64,000 nucleotides of DNA from Salinactinospora qingdaonensis (GTDB lineage: Bacteria > Actinomycetota > Actinomycetes > Streptosporangiales > Streptosporangiaceae), in the NCBI RefSeq assembly GCF_039539445.1, contig NZ_BAABDD010000010.1, positions 123,248 through 187,247 on the forward strand, given 5' to 3'. The first letter of the stretch is position 1; every line of letters begins with the position of its first letter. The translations under genes were made by a program, and so were the position numbers. Positions 15,675-24,159 of this stretch are shown here, one piece after another. Under the pieces are notes generated by a model. That model searched no databases, was not told where the DNA came from, and was given only the letters and a program-made list of their open reading frames with translations.

Positions 15675-16608
15675 GCTGGTCCTGCCCCTCGGTCGCCTCG
15701 GTTGTGCCGTTGCTGTAGTGGGTGAAGAACAGTTCTTCCAGGTCGGGCTCTTCGCTGGTGAGGGAGAGCACCGTGTGCTGGGCGGCGAGCTTGATCAAGG
15801 CGTCGGGGCTGCCTTCCACCAGGCAGCTCACCGCGGTCCCGTCCAGCGTGACCTCTCGGACGTTGTCCAACGCGGCGAACTCCTCCTGACTGAGGGTGTG
15901 GGAGTCGGCGAAGGTCATCGTCATCCGGCGCAGGGCGCGTTCCCGCAGCGCGTCCATGTCTTCCAGCGCGACGATGCGGCCGTCGCGGATGATCGCGGCC
16001 CGGTCCGCCAGATCCTGCACCTCGCTGAGCACGTGTGAGGACATGAACACGGTTCGACCCGCGGCGCGGACCTCACGCACCATCTCTTGGAATTCCTGCT
16101 GCAACAGCGGGTCGAGCCCACTCGTGGGCTCGTCGAGGATCAGCAGTTCCGGCTCGTGCATGAACGCTTGGACCAGGCCGACCTTTTGCTTGTTGCCTTT
16201 GGACAGCCCTCGGATCGGGCGCGACAGGTCCAGGTCCAGGCGGTGGGCCAACGCCTCGATCCGGCGTGGGTCGACACCGCCGCGCAGGTGGCCTAGGTAG
16301 GTGAGGAACTCCCGGGCCGGGCGCCGGCTGGTCATGGCCAACTCTCCCGGCAGGTAGCCGACACGGCTCCGTACTCGAACACCGTCGGTGCGTGGGTCGA
16401 GGCCAAAGACTTCGACACCGCCGCCGGAGCGGCGGATGATGTCGAGCAGGATACGGATGGTCGTGGACTTTCCCGCGCCGTTAGGGCCCAGGAAGCCGAA
16501 GATCTCACCGGCGCGCACCTGGAGGTTCACGCCGAAGAGTGCCTGATGGCGGCCATAGCTCTTCGTCAGGTCAAGGGTCGCGATGACCGGTGGGGCGAGT
16601 TCGGTCAT
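15664..16608 (-). CDS. ABC transporter ATP-binding protein (DrrA-like)
   Basis: A 314-residue ATPase with Walker A GPNGAGKST, signature LSKGNKQKVGLVQAF and Walker B LLILDEPTSGLDPL, and a C-terminal extension (about residues 220-314) typical of drug-export ATPases. I chose the ATG at 16608 because it overlaps the stop of the upstream regulator as ATGA; a longer form from 16635 would overlap by 31 bases. Order regulator-ATPase-permease on the minus strand is a single operon. Confidence 0.92.
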   Translation of the reverse strand: MTELAPPVIATLDLTKSYGRHQALFGVNLQVRAGEIFGFLGPNGAGKSTTIRILLDIIRRSGGGVEVFGLDPRTDGVRVRSRVGYLPGELAMTSRRPAREFLTYLGHLRGGVDPRRIEALAHRLDLDLSRPIRGLSKGNKQKVGLVQAFMHEPELLILDEPTSGLDPLLQQEFQEMVREVRAAGRTVFMSSHVLSEVQDLADRAAIIRDGRIVALEDMDALRERALRRMTMTFADSHTLSQEEFAALDNVREVTLDGTAVSCLVEGSPDALIKLAAQHTVLSLTSEEPDLEELFFTHYSNGTTEATEGQDQHAA

Positions 16609-17120
16609 TCCTCCAGCGTCTCCTTTCCGGACCACCGGGTCCAGCTTTCCAGCAGTTCGGGCATCTCCCGTTCCAGCCAGCGGAAGAAGTCGCGCATCTC
16701 GTGCAGCCGTTCCAGCCTTCCGCTGGGGTCGTCGAACTCGCGCAGTCCGCGCTCCGCGAGTTCGGCGAACGTTGCGAACAGGGGGACACGCTTGCTGATC
16801 ATCCGGCTCCAGGCGTGGCGCCTGATCCGGTAGTAGTTGCGGCGTTTTCCCGGCTTGGGGGCCTGCTCTACCAGCTCGGCCGTGGTCAGGAAGCGCAGCG
16901 CTCCACTGATGGAGCCCTTGCTCGCCTCCAGTGCCAGTTGGATGTCCGAAGCGCTCTGCTCTGGGGGGTCGCAGATCAGCAGCCAGCCCACGACACGTCC
17001 GTGCATACGCACCAACCCCATGCCTTCGAGGACGACGGCGAGTTCCTCGACGTAGTGGCGCTGCGCGTCAGTAGGGGCGAAGGGGGGCTGCTGCTGTGTC
17101 TCTCGATCCCAGTGGTCCAT
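16605..17120 (-). CDS. GbsR/MarR family transcriptional regulator
   Basis: A 171-residue winged-helix protein of the GbsR type: LEASKGSISGALRFLTTAELVEQ (about residues 84-106) is the recognition region and RRNYYRIRRHAW the wing. It heads the ABC exporter operon, whose ATPase start overlaps its stop, so it probably controls that operon and itself. No ribosome binding site precedes ATG 17120: the start codon lies about eight bases after a good -10, suggesting a leaderless transcript. Confidence 0.85.
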   Translation of the reverse strand: MDHWDRETQQQPPFAPTDAQRHYVEELAVVLEGMGLVRMHGRVVGWLLICDPPEQSASDIQLALEASKGSISGALRFLTTAELVEQAPKPGKRRNYYRIRRHAWSRMISKRVPLFATFAELAERGLREFDDPSGRLERLHEMRDFFRWLEREMPELLESWTRWSGKETLEE

Positions 17121-17124
17121 AGTG

Positions 17125-17156
17125 TTCAGTATTTATTGAATTTGCAGTACACACAA
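17125..17156 (-). promoter_or_regulatory. Promoter and imperfect palindrome of the GbsR-ABC operon
   Basis: Read on the minus strand, TTGTGT (17151-17156) and AATACT (17128-17133) are 17 bases apart and place the transcript start at or near the ATG of the regulator. The 16-base imperfect palindrome at 17125-17140 (TTCAGTAT/TTATTGAA) overlaps the -10 and is a candidate operator for the regulator. Its TATTTATTGAA part recurs at 47587-47597. Confidence 0.5.
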
Positions 17157-17433
17157 TGATCCCTTTGTTACGGCGACGATCGACGCCCCCTTACACGTTT
17201 TTAACGGCGACCGATTCCAGCTTCCCTGCGACCGGATGACCTCTGTGCGTCACTAATTCACACAGACGTAACAGAAGCGGTGATGTCTTTACGCCGGTGC
17301 AACAACAGCGGCGATGCCGAGTAACACGACCGGGACACGATTTCCTGCGTGGCCAGACCGCTGTGCCCGAGGACGTGCTCGCGGCTTCCCACCACCCTGC
17401 AAAGTCCATCCCCGCACCGACTATGGAGGCGAC
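17157..17433. other. Divergent intergenic region upstream of amtB
   Basis: No gene. GTCAC (17249) and GTAAC (17269) resemble half-sites of the actinomycete nitrogen regulator GlnR, but spacing is 20 instead of 22 bases and the intervening GAAAC-type halves are poor, so I do not call an operator. The amtB ribosome binding site GGAGG is at 17425. Confidence 0.3.
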
Positions 17434-18753
17434 ATGGAGATCGACAGCGGCAACACCGCATGGGTGCTTGCCTGCGCCGCCCTAGTGATGCTTATGACCC
17501 CTGGGCTGGCCTTCTTCTACGGAGGAATGTCGCGGGCCAAGAGCGTCCTCAACATGATGCTGATGAGCTTCGCGAGCATCGCGATCGTCAGCGTCCTGTG
17601 GGTGGTTATCGGTTACTCCCTTACTTTCGGGGGCGGCTCTGGTGCCCTCTCTCCCATCATCGGCGGTCTCGACACCCTCGGCCTGAGCGGACTCATCAGC
17701 ACCGGCACCGACGGCCTTCCCGACTTGGCCTTCGCCGGCTTCCAGATGATGTTCGCCGTCATCACCGTTGCCCTGATCAGCGGCGCCATCGCCGACCGTG
17801 CCAAGTTCGGCGCCTGGCTGCTCTTCGTCCCGCTGTGGTCCCTGCTGGTCTACTTCCCCGTGGCCCACTGGGTCTGGGGCGGCGGCTGGATCGCTGATCT
17901 TGAGATCGGCGGCAGCGCCGTTATCGACTTCGCCGGTGGTACTGCCGTTCACATCAACGCCGGCGCCGCCGCACTGGCCCTGACCCTCGTGCTGGGTCGT
18001 CGCCAGGGCTTTGGCACCGAGTCGATGCGTCCGCACAACCTGCCGTTCGTCCTGCTCGGTGCCGCCCTGCTGTGGTTCGGCTGGTTCGGCTTCAACGCCG
18101 GCTCCGGTCTGGCCGCCGACGGCACCGCCTCCCTGGCCCTGGTCAACACCCAGGTCGCCACCGCCGCCGCCACCGCTGCCTGGATGCTCGTCGAGCGGCT
18201 GCGCTACGGCAAGGTCACCGCACTTGGCTTCGCCTCCGGCGCCATCGCCGGTCTGGTCGCGATCACCCCGGCCGCGGCCTCGCTGACTCCCATCGGCTCC
18301 GTCATCCTCGGCCTGATCGCCGGTGCCATCTGCGCCTACGCGATTAGCTGGAAGTTCAAGTTCGGCTATGACGACGCCCTCGACGTCGTGGGCATCCACA
18401 TGGTCGGCGGCATCATCGGCTCCCTGGGCATCGGCCTCCTCGCCTCCTCGCTCGTCGGGGAGGAGGCTCCCAACGGCCTCTTCTACGGCGGCAGCTTCAC
18501 CCTGCTGGCCGTGCAGGCGGTGGCCGTGGTCGTCGTTATGATCTACTCCTTCGTTGCCTCCTGGATCATCGCCAAGGTCATCGACCTGATCATGGGCTTC
18601 CGTATCCCCGAGCACGTCGAGACCAACGGTCTGGACCACGAGGTCCACTCCGAGACCGCTTACGCCTTCGACGAGCTGGACGAGACGGAAGCGGAGCTCT
18701 CCTCGCCGACGCCTCCGGGCGAGGAGAAGCCCTCGCAGCAGGCGCGGCTCTAA
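17434..18753 (+). CDS. amtB: Ammonium transporter AmtB
   Basis: A 439-residue Amt/Rh channel conducting ammonium/ammonia across the membrane. Eleven membrane helices are expected. The AFFYGGMSRAKSVLNMMLMS segment and the two pore histidines (AGGTAVHINAGAAAL and VVGIHMVGGIIGSLG) are intact, and the cytoplasmic tail carries the conserved SGLH-like region replaced here by an acidic EVHSETAYAFDELDETEAEL end. ATG 17434 has GGAGG five bases upstream; the frame extends upstream without family resemblance. Unusually for an actinomycete, glnK and glnD do not follow. Confidence 0.96.
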   Translation: MEIDSGNTAWVLACAALVMLMTPGLAFFYGGMSRAKSVLNMMLMSFASIAIVSVLWVVIGYSLTFGGGSGALSPIIGGLDTLGLSGLISTGTDGLPDLAFAGFQMMFAVITVALISGAIADRAKFGAWLLFVPLWSLLVYFPVAHWVWGGGWIADLEIGGSAVIDFAGGTAVHINAGAAALALTLVLGRRQGFGTESMRPHNLPFVLLGAALLWFGWFGFNAGSGLAADGTASLALVNTQVATAAATAAWMLVERLRYGKVTALGFASGAIAGLVAITPAAASLTPIGSVILGLIAGAICAYAISWKFKFGYDDALDVVGIHMVGGIIGSLGIGLLASSLVGEEAPNGLFYGGSFTLLAVQAVAVVVVMIYSFVASWIIAKVIDLIMGFRIPEHVETNGLDHEVHSETAYAFDELDETEAELSSPTPPGEEKPSQQARL

Positions 18754-19287
18754 CGCCCTCAACGCTGCGGGCGTTGGTCCACGCCAGGTACGCGGCGAGG
18801 GCCGTTGGGCCGGCGGGTTTCCCGCCGGCCCACATCGTGTCCGGGGTCGGTGCGACGCAGCTCCTTCCCCGGGCACGGTCCCCGGCCGGGCCGGTAGGCG
18901 CCCCGAGCCCGGCCGTAACTCCCCACGCGCCAATGTGATATCCATCACTCGCACTTACCGGTTCGGTTGCCGCGCCGCGAGGTTGATGTCGAGCTGCCAC
19001 CGGCTGCGTTGACTCCCACCGGCACCCCCGTCACAGTACGGTGAGCGGCTGAAACCCGTTCTGGATCTATGGTTGCGCCACGTGGCGACCTGGGCATTAG
19101 CTACGCTTAGCCGCCAGCGAGGTATTCACCTCAAATCTCCCGATTCTCGTGGGCGGTCTCTAGGGGCCCGGCGCGCCGAGCGCGAACATTTCGCAGCCCA
19201 CCTGGAGCCTGCGCCCGGCCCAAAGCGTCGAACCGTCCAGCACGCTCCCCTTACGTTTCGTCCCTATGGCAGGGGCCAGGAGGCACG
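18754..19287. other. Intergenic region after amtB
   Basis: Contains the strong terminator at 18807-18831 and no gene that I can support. This is the position where glnK and glnD sit in Streptomyces. I see no remnant of either. The region 18950-19290 should hold the promoter of the following lipoprotein gene. Confidence 0.5.
18807..18831 (+). terminator. Terminator hairpin after amtB
   Basis: GGGCCGGCGGG-TTT-CCCGCCGGCCC is a perfect 11-bp stem with a three-base loop, about 55 bases after the amtB stop. Confidence 0.8.
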
Positions 19288-20523
19288 ATGGCGCCGGTAG
19301 CATCCACAACGCAGCGAATAAGGGCCAGGCGAGCCCCGCGCCCTCACCGACGATCTCGCGTCGTCGCCCTCGCCGTGGCTTCACTCACCCTGGTGAGCAC
19401 GGGGTGCGCCCTCGATCTGAGTCACCTTCGCCCCGGCGGTTCGGACCCCTCACCCTCACCCTCACCTTCCCCCACCTCGTTCGCAGCCCAGCCGCTCCTG
19501 GACTCCTCGCTTTCACAGCTCGCAGAACTCAGCGCGGTCCACCTCCAGGGTCAGTTCGCCGGCCCCGACGGCGCCCCCAACGAGACCGACCTCACCGTCA
19601 CAGACTCCGGCGCCGTCTCCGGCACCATGCGCATCGCCGAGACCGACGTCAGCGTGGTGCAAGCCGATAGCCAGCTCTACCTTTCGGCCGCCGACAACTT
19701 CTGGCTCACCCAGCCGCTGTACAACCCCGACGCCAACACCTACGTCGACCACTGGGTGCGCGTCAGGACCGAACTTCTCGGTTTCGACCCGCAGGCGGCG
19801 CTGACCCCCGCCAAGCTCGCCGAGAGCCTTAAGAACATGCCCGCCCAAGGCGATGCCACGCGGGAGCGGCTCTCCGGAACCCGTGCCTACCGGGTTGAGC
19901 TCTCCGACGCCACGGTGTGGCTCGCCGAGGAGGAGCCCCACCGGCTGCTGCGAGTGGAGGCCGAGGCGCTCGCCTCCACCGGCGAGGGCGGCGATACGGC
20001 CGGCGCTTCCGTGCGGGCCGCCGTCAACGTCGAGGAGCCGGCCACGGAAGACGTCCAGCAGCTCTACGACGACATGGCCACCACCGCCAAGGACGAATTC
20101 GGCAGCGCCCGCGACGCCCGCATCGAGATCCAAAGCGAGGGCGCCGACGAGCTGTACTGCGAGACGGGCGGACAGTGCACCCTGACCGCCTCGGTAACCG
20201 ATATCTCCAGTTGGGAGTCTTCCGGTTCGGTGCTGGTGCGGATGGATGCCACCTTCACCAACGATTCGTTGGGAGAGAAGAGCTGCCATGTCACCGAGTC
20301 CCTGGAAGCCGGGGGCTCCGTCGATTTGGCGTGTGCCATCGACTACGCCCTAGAGCCCAGCACCGACCCCACGACCTACGAGATTCAGGCTCGGCCCAAG
20401 CTTTCGACCCGTGCCCTGGGCGGCAACGCCAAGGACGAACTCGTCGCTAGCATTGAGAAGCAGCGTGAGGCCACCCTGAGTGGGGAGGAACCGTCGGCCA
20501 GTTCCAGTCCGTCCGTCGGCTGA
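19288..20523 (+). CDS. Secreted lipoprotein of unknown function
   Basis: A 411-residue exported lipoprotein: an arginine-rich N-terminus, hydrophobic segment (about residues 25-37) and lipobox ending STGC. A PSPSPSPSPT linker tethers a soluble domain. The region about residues 60-235 resembles LppX/LprG-like lipid-binding lipoproteins in layout (repeated short beta strands, VWLAEEEPHRLLRVEAE), but I cannot confirm the family. The C-terminal part contains two cysteines close together (CETGGQC) and two further ones (SCHV, LACA), probably disulphides. ATG 19288 has CAGGAGG upstream. It lies between amtB and ffh. Confidence 0.7.
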   Translation: MAPVASTTQRIRARRAPRPHRRSRVVALAVASLTLVSTGCALDLSHLRPGGSDPSPSPSPSPTSFAAQPLLDSSLSQLAELSAVHLQGQFAGPDGAPNETDLTVTDSGAVSGTMRIAETDVSVVQADSQLYLSAADNFWLTQPLYNPDANTYVDHWVRVRTELLGFDPQAALTPAKLAESLKNMPAQGDATRERLSGTRAYRVELSDATVWLAEEEPHRLLRVEAEALASTGEGGDTAGASVRAAVNVEEPATEDVQQLYDDMATTAKDEFGSARDARIEIQSEGADELYCETGGQCTLTASVTDISSWESSGSVLVRMDATFTNDSLGEKSCHVTESLEAGGSVDLACAIDYALEPSTDPTTYEIQARPKLSTRALGGNAKDELVASIEKQREATLSGEEPSASSSPSVG

Positions 20524-20652
20524 CGGCTCAACGGGCCAGCGGTGGCCCGGTCGTGCGACCCGGGTCACCGGCGCCGGCGAGCATTGGGCGGGCCGGGCCT
20601 TCCGGCAGGTAGCCTAGAAAGCCAATCCCGAGATGAAGGACGGGACACACTC

Positions 20653-22275
20653 GTGTTCGAGACGCTTTCCGACCGGCTCACATCCGTCTTCTCCTCGCTC
20701 AAGGGCAAGGGACGCCTGTCAGAGGAGGACATCGCCACCACTGCGCGCGAGATCCGCCTCGCCCTGCTGGAGGCCGATGTTGCGTTGCCTGTGGTGCGCG
20801 AGTTCATCGCCCACATTAAGGAACGGGCGCGCGGTGAAGAGGTCTCCAAGGCCCTCAACCCTGCCCAGCAGGTCATCAAGATCGTCAATGAGGAACTCAT
20901 CGCCGTCCTCGGCGGTGAGACGCGCGAGATCCGCTTCGCCAAACGGCCGCCCACCGTCATCATGCTCGCCGGCCTGCAAGGGTCCGGTAAGACCACGCTC
21001 GCGGGCAAGCTGGCCAAGTGGCTCGTCGCCGAACGCAACACACCGCTGCTCGTGGCCGCCGACCTACAGCGCCCCAACGCCGTCACCCAGTTGCAAGTGG
21101 TGGGGGAGCGCGCCGGCACGCAGGTGTTCGCGCCCCAGCCCGGCAACGGTGTTGGTGATCCGGTCGAGGTCGCTCGGGAATCCATCGAACACGCCCGTCG
21201 CAACAACCACAACGTCGTCATCATCGACACCGCGGGTCGCCTGGGTGTCGACGACGAGATGATGCAGCAGGCCGCCGACATCCGCGACGCCGTCACTCCC
21301 GACGAGATCCTCTTCGTCGTCGACGCCATGATCGGTCAGGATGCCGTCAACACCGCGCAGGCCTTCCTCGACGGTGTCGGCTACGACGGGGTCGTCCTCA
21401 CCAAGCTCGACGGCGACGCCCGCGGCGGTGCCGCGCTGTCGATCCGTCACATCACCGGCCGGCCGATCATGTTCGCCTCCACAGGGGAGAAACTGGAGGA
21501 CTTCGACGTCTTCCACCCCGATCGGATGGCCTCGCGCATCCTCGATATGGGCGACATGCTCTCGCTCATCGAGCAGGCCCAGCGCACGTTCGACGAGGCT
21601 GAGGTCGAGCGGATGGCCGGTTCGCTGACCTCTGAGGACGACTTCACCCTTGAGGATTTCCTCGAACAGATGCAGATGGTGCGCAAGCTCGGCCCCATCG
21701 GCAATCTGTTGGGGATGATGCCCGGCATGGGGCAGATGCGCGATCAGATCAGCAACGTCGACGACAAGGATCTCGACCGGATCACCGCGCTCATCCGCTC
21801 CATGACCCCCGAGGAGCGCCGCAACCCCAAGATCATCAACGGGTCGCGGCGGCTGCGCATCGCCAACGGGTCCGGCACTCAGGTCAGCGACGTCAACGGG
21901 CTGGTCACCCGCTTCTTCGAGGCGCAGAAGATGCTGCGCAAGATGAAGGACGGCTCCTTCCCCGGGATGCCGGGGATGCCCGGGGCCGGTGGCGGGGGCG
22001 GTGGCCGCAAGAAGGCGGCCAAGCCCGCCGCCAAGAAGAAGAACAAGGGCAAGCAGCGCAGCGGCAACCCTATGAAGGCCAAGGAGCAGGAGGCGGCTAA
22101 GGCTGCCGAGCGCCAGCGTCGCCGCGAGGAGGGGACCGACGAGCAGGACTCCTCGGGACTTCCCCCCGGTTTCGGCGGTGGTTCCGGTGCTCAAGGCTCT
22201 TCGCAGCAGCTCCCGCCGGGGTTCGGCGGCGGGAAGATGCCCGACCTCTCCGGTTTCAAGATCCCGAAGAAGTAG
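20653..22275 (+). CDS. ffh: Signal recognition particle protein Ffh
   Basis: Ffh binds signal peptides and SRP RNA and delivers ribosomes to FtsY. The N domain starts VFETLSDRLTSVFSSLKGKG. The G domain has GLQGSGKTTLAGKLA, DLQRPNAV, IDTAGRLGVDDEMM and TKLDGDARGGAAL. The methionine-rich M domain (about residues 325-440) contains MMPGMGQMRDQI and the RNA-binding GSRRLRIANGSG. The 540-residue length is larger than usual because of a low-complexity, Lys- and Gly-rich C-terminal tail that contains PPGFGGG twice. GTG 20653 fits the conserved N-terminus. Confidence 0.96.
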   Translation: MFETLSDRLTSVFSSLKGKGRLSEEDIATTAREIRLALLEADVALPVVREFIAHIKERARGEEVSKALNPAQQVIKIVNEELIAVLGGETREIRFAKRPPTVIMLAGLQGSGKTTLAGKLAKWLVAERNTPLLVAADLQRPNAVTQLQVVGERAGTQVFAPQPGNGVGDPVEVARESIEHARRNNHNVVIIDTAGRLGVDDEMMQQAADIRDAVTPDEILFVVDAMIGQDAVNTAQAFLDGVGYDGVVLTKLDGDARGGAALSIRHITGRPIMFASTGEKLEDFDVFHPDRMASRILDMGDMLSLIEQAQRTFDEAEVERMAGSLTSEDDFTLEDFLEQMQMVRKLGPIGNLLGMMPGMGQMRDQISNVDDKDLDRITALIRSMTPEERRNPKIINGSRRLRIANGSGTQVSDVNGLVTRFFEAQKMLRKMKDGSFPGMPGMPGAGGGGGGRKKAAKPAAKKKNKGKQRSGNPMKAKEQEAAKAAERQRRREEGTDEQDSSGLPPGFGGGSGAQGSSQQLPPGFGGGKMPDLSGFKIPKK

Positions 22276-22518
22276 GCACCCCCGGGCCGTGGTGCCGTGC
22301 TGCAAGGCGCCCGAGTGTCAAGGTTGGGTAAGACCCGCCGAACGTTGGTAGTTGGCGCTGGTCCGCTCGAATTCTCTGGCACAATTGAAACGCGACTAAC
22401 GATGTGCGGGTCGGCCCTCTACTTATCCGCACATCCACGTCCCCGCTCCGGTAGCGGGCCGCAACCCCACACGGCACGCGCTGGGGCATCAGGCTGTAAT
22501 CGGGAGAAGACCACAACA

Positions 22519-23001
22519 GTGGCTGTCAAGATCAAGCTCAAGCGTATGGGGAAGATCCGTACGCCGCAGTACCGCATCATCATCGCTGACGCCCGCAACA
22601 AGCGCGATGGCAAGGCCATCGAGGAGATCGGGAAGTACCACCCGAAAGAGGAGCCCAGCTTCATCGAGGTGAACTCCGAACGGGCACAGTACTGGCTGTC
22701 CGTGGGGGCACAGCCCACCGTTCCGGTGCAAAAGATCCTTCGGCTTACCGGCGACTGGCAGAAGTTCAAGGGGCTGCCTGCACCGCCGCCGCTCAAGGTC
22801 GCCGAGCCCCGGGACAAGGAAGCTGAGGAAGCCGCGTTCCAGGCTGTTCTGAAGGAACTCGTGCTGCCCGACAACGAGAGCAAGGGCAAGGCCAAGAAGT
22901 CGGACAAGGCTGACAGTAAGGCTGAGCAGGCCGAACAGGCCGCCGCGTCCGACAGCGAGCCGGCCGAAGCCGCGGCGGAGAAGTCCGAGGGCGAGGCATA
23001 A
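22519..23001 (+). CDS. rpsP: 30S ribosomal protein S16
   Basis: S16, 160 residues, starts VAVKIKLKRMGKIRTPQYRI, the conserved N-terminus. The core S16 fold covers about residues 1-85, and the remaining half is an Ala/Glu/Lys/Ser-rich extension (KGKAKKSDKADSKAEQAEQA), as in other actinomycetes. GTG 22519 follows CGGGAGAAGA; the longer open frame to 22297 is not conserved. The KH-domain gene starts one base after the stop, so the two are coupled. Confidence 0.96.
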   Translation: MAVKIKLKRMGKIRTPQYRIIIADARNKRDGKAIEEIGKYHPKEEPSFIEVNSERAQYWLSVGAQPTVPVQKILRLTGDWQKFKGLPAPPPLKVAEPRDKEAEEAAFQAVLKELVLPDNESKGKAKKSDKADSKAEQAEQAAASDSEPAEAAAEKSEGEA

Positions 23002-23002
23002 C

Positions 23003-23245
23003 GTGCTGGAAGAGGCGCTTGAGCACCTCGTCAAGGGGATCGTCCACAACCCCGACGATGTCCAGGTGCGAGCCCGCAGGCTCCGCAAGGGCAAGGTGCT
23101 CGAAGTTCGGGTCCACCCCGATGACTTGGGGAAGGTCATCGGCCGCAATGGCCGTACCGCCAAGGCGCTGCGTACCGTCATCGGTTCGCTGGCCGGCGGG
23201 CGCTATGTGCGCGTCGACCTGCTGGACCTGCACGAAGTGCGCTGA
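23003..23245 (+). CDS. KH-domain RNA-binding protein (KhpA-type)
   Basis: An 80-residue single KH-domain protein of the family located between rpsP and rimM. The KH signature VIGRNGRTAKALRTVI (about residues 45-60) contains the GxxG loop (GRNG). Homologues bind RNA and in some Gram-positives act with KhpB in cell elongation and division. Starts at GTG 23003, immediately after rpsP. Confidence 0.9.
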   Translation: MLEEALEHLVKGIVHNPDDVQVRARRLRKGKVLEVRVHPDDLGKVIGRNGRTAKALRTVIGSLAGGRYVRVDLLDLHEVR

Positions 23246-23252
23246 CCTCACC

Positions 23253-23274
23253 GCCGCCGCCCCTTGGCGGCGGC
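23253..23274 (+). terminator. Hairpin between khpA and rimM
   Basis: GCCGCCGCC-CCTT-GGCGGCGGC is a perfect 9-bp stem with a four-base loop just after the KH gene. It may attenuate transcription into rimM-trmD. Confidence 0.6.
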
Positions 23275-23421
23275 CTCCCTTCCTCCGTCCCGCCCGGTGC
23301 GGGCACGGGAGACGGGTGCGCCGCGACGTCCCAAAACGTAACGCAGGCCAACCGCGCGGGCGGGCTGTGCCCCGTCCGCGCGTGCTGTTTCGGCGGGCCT
23401 GACGCTGACGAGGAGGAAACG

Positions 23422-23934
23422 ATGCGTCTCGTCGTCGGCCATGTGGGCCGGGCACACGGCATCCGCGGCGATGTGGCCGTGGATGTGCGTACCGACGACC
23501 CGGATCAGCGGTTCGCCCCGGGATCGGTCCTGCTTACCGACCCCGAAAGCGCGGGACCGCTGACCGTGTCCGCCACACGCACGCACGCGGGCCGGCTGCT
23601 CGTCAGGTTCGCCTCAGTGCGCGACCGTACTGCTGCCGAAGGGCTGCGTGGCGTGACGCTTTTCGTGGAATCCGCCGACATCGACTCGCTGCCCGACCCT
23701 GACGAATTCCACGACCACGAACTCCTCGGGTTGAGCGTGCGCACCACGGCGGGCCAGCGTGTCGGTGACGTCGAGGACGTGCTCCACTATGCCCAGGACG
23801 TCCTTCTCATCAGAGCCGACGACGGCGCGGAGGTACTGGTGCCCTTCGTCCGTGCCCTCGTTCCCGAAGTCGACACCGCCGCCGGTCAGCTCGTCATCGA
23901 CCCGCCTCCCGGCCTCGTCGACCTTGGCCGCTGA
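23422..23934 (+). CDS. rimM: Ribosome maturation factor RimM
   Basis: RimM binds S19 and helps mature the 30S head. The N-terminal domain shows VVGHVGRAHGIRGDVAVDV and the PRC-barrel region LLGLSVRTTAGQRVGDVEDV with the C-terminal EVLVPFVRALVPEVDTAAG. At 170 residues it is full length. ATG 23422 has GAGGAGGAAACG directly upstream. It precedes trmD as in nearly all bacteria. Confidence 0.95.
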   Translation: MRLVVGHVGRAHGIRGDVAVDVRTDDPDQRFAPGSVLLTDPESAGPLTVSATRTHAGRLLVRFASVRDRTAAEGLRGVTLFVESADIDSLPDPDEFHDHELLGLSVRTTAGQRVGDVEDVLHYAQDVLLIRADDGAEVLVPFVRALVPEVDTAAGQLVIDPPPGLVDLGR

Positions 23935-24159
23935 GCCGAGACGGCACCCCGTGCCGTTCCCCTCGCCTCGATGGCGCGCCGCGCTGAGATCGCCGCGCAC
24001 CATGACCGGAGATCCCCGTAGCCGACCCGCTATAGCCTTGGGCACGGTGGTGGTGCCCTCGCCGAGCCGCTCGGTCCCTGTCCCGCACGACGTCGTTGCC
24101 CCGCCATGTCGACCGGCCGGTCCGGCGCGGTCAGGTCTTCGGCGAAACCGGTAAGCCTC

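Noticed and set aside
17249..17284. GlnR operator upstream of amtB
   Set aside because: GTCAC and GTAAC are 20 bases apart instead of 22, and the GAAAC halves do not fit. Too weak to call.
17482..18954. Long minus-strand frame of about 490 codons across amtB
   Set aside because: It is antisense to a clear ammonium transporter, with Gly/Asp/Glu/Val-rich composition typical of antisense reading of GC-rich genes.
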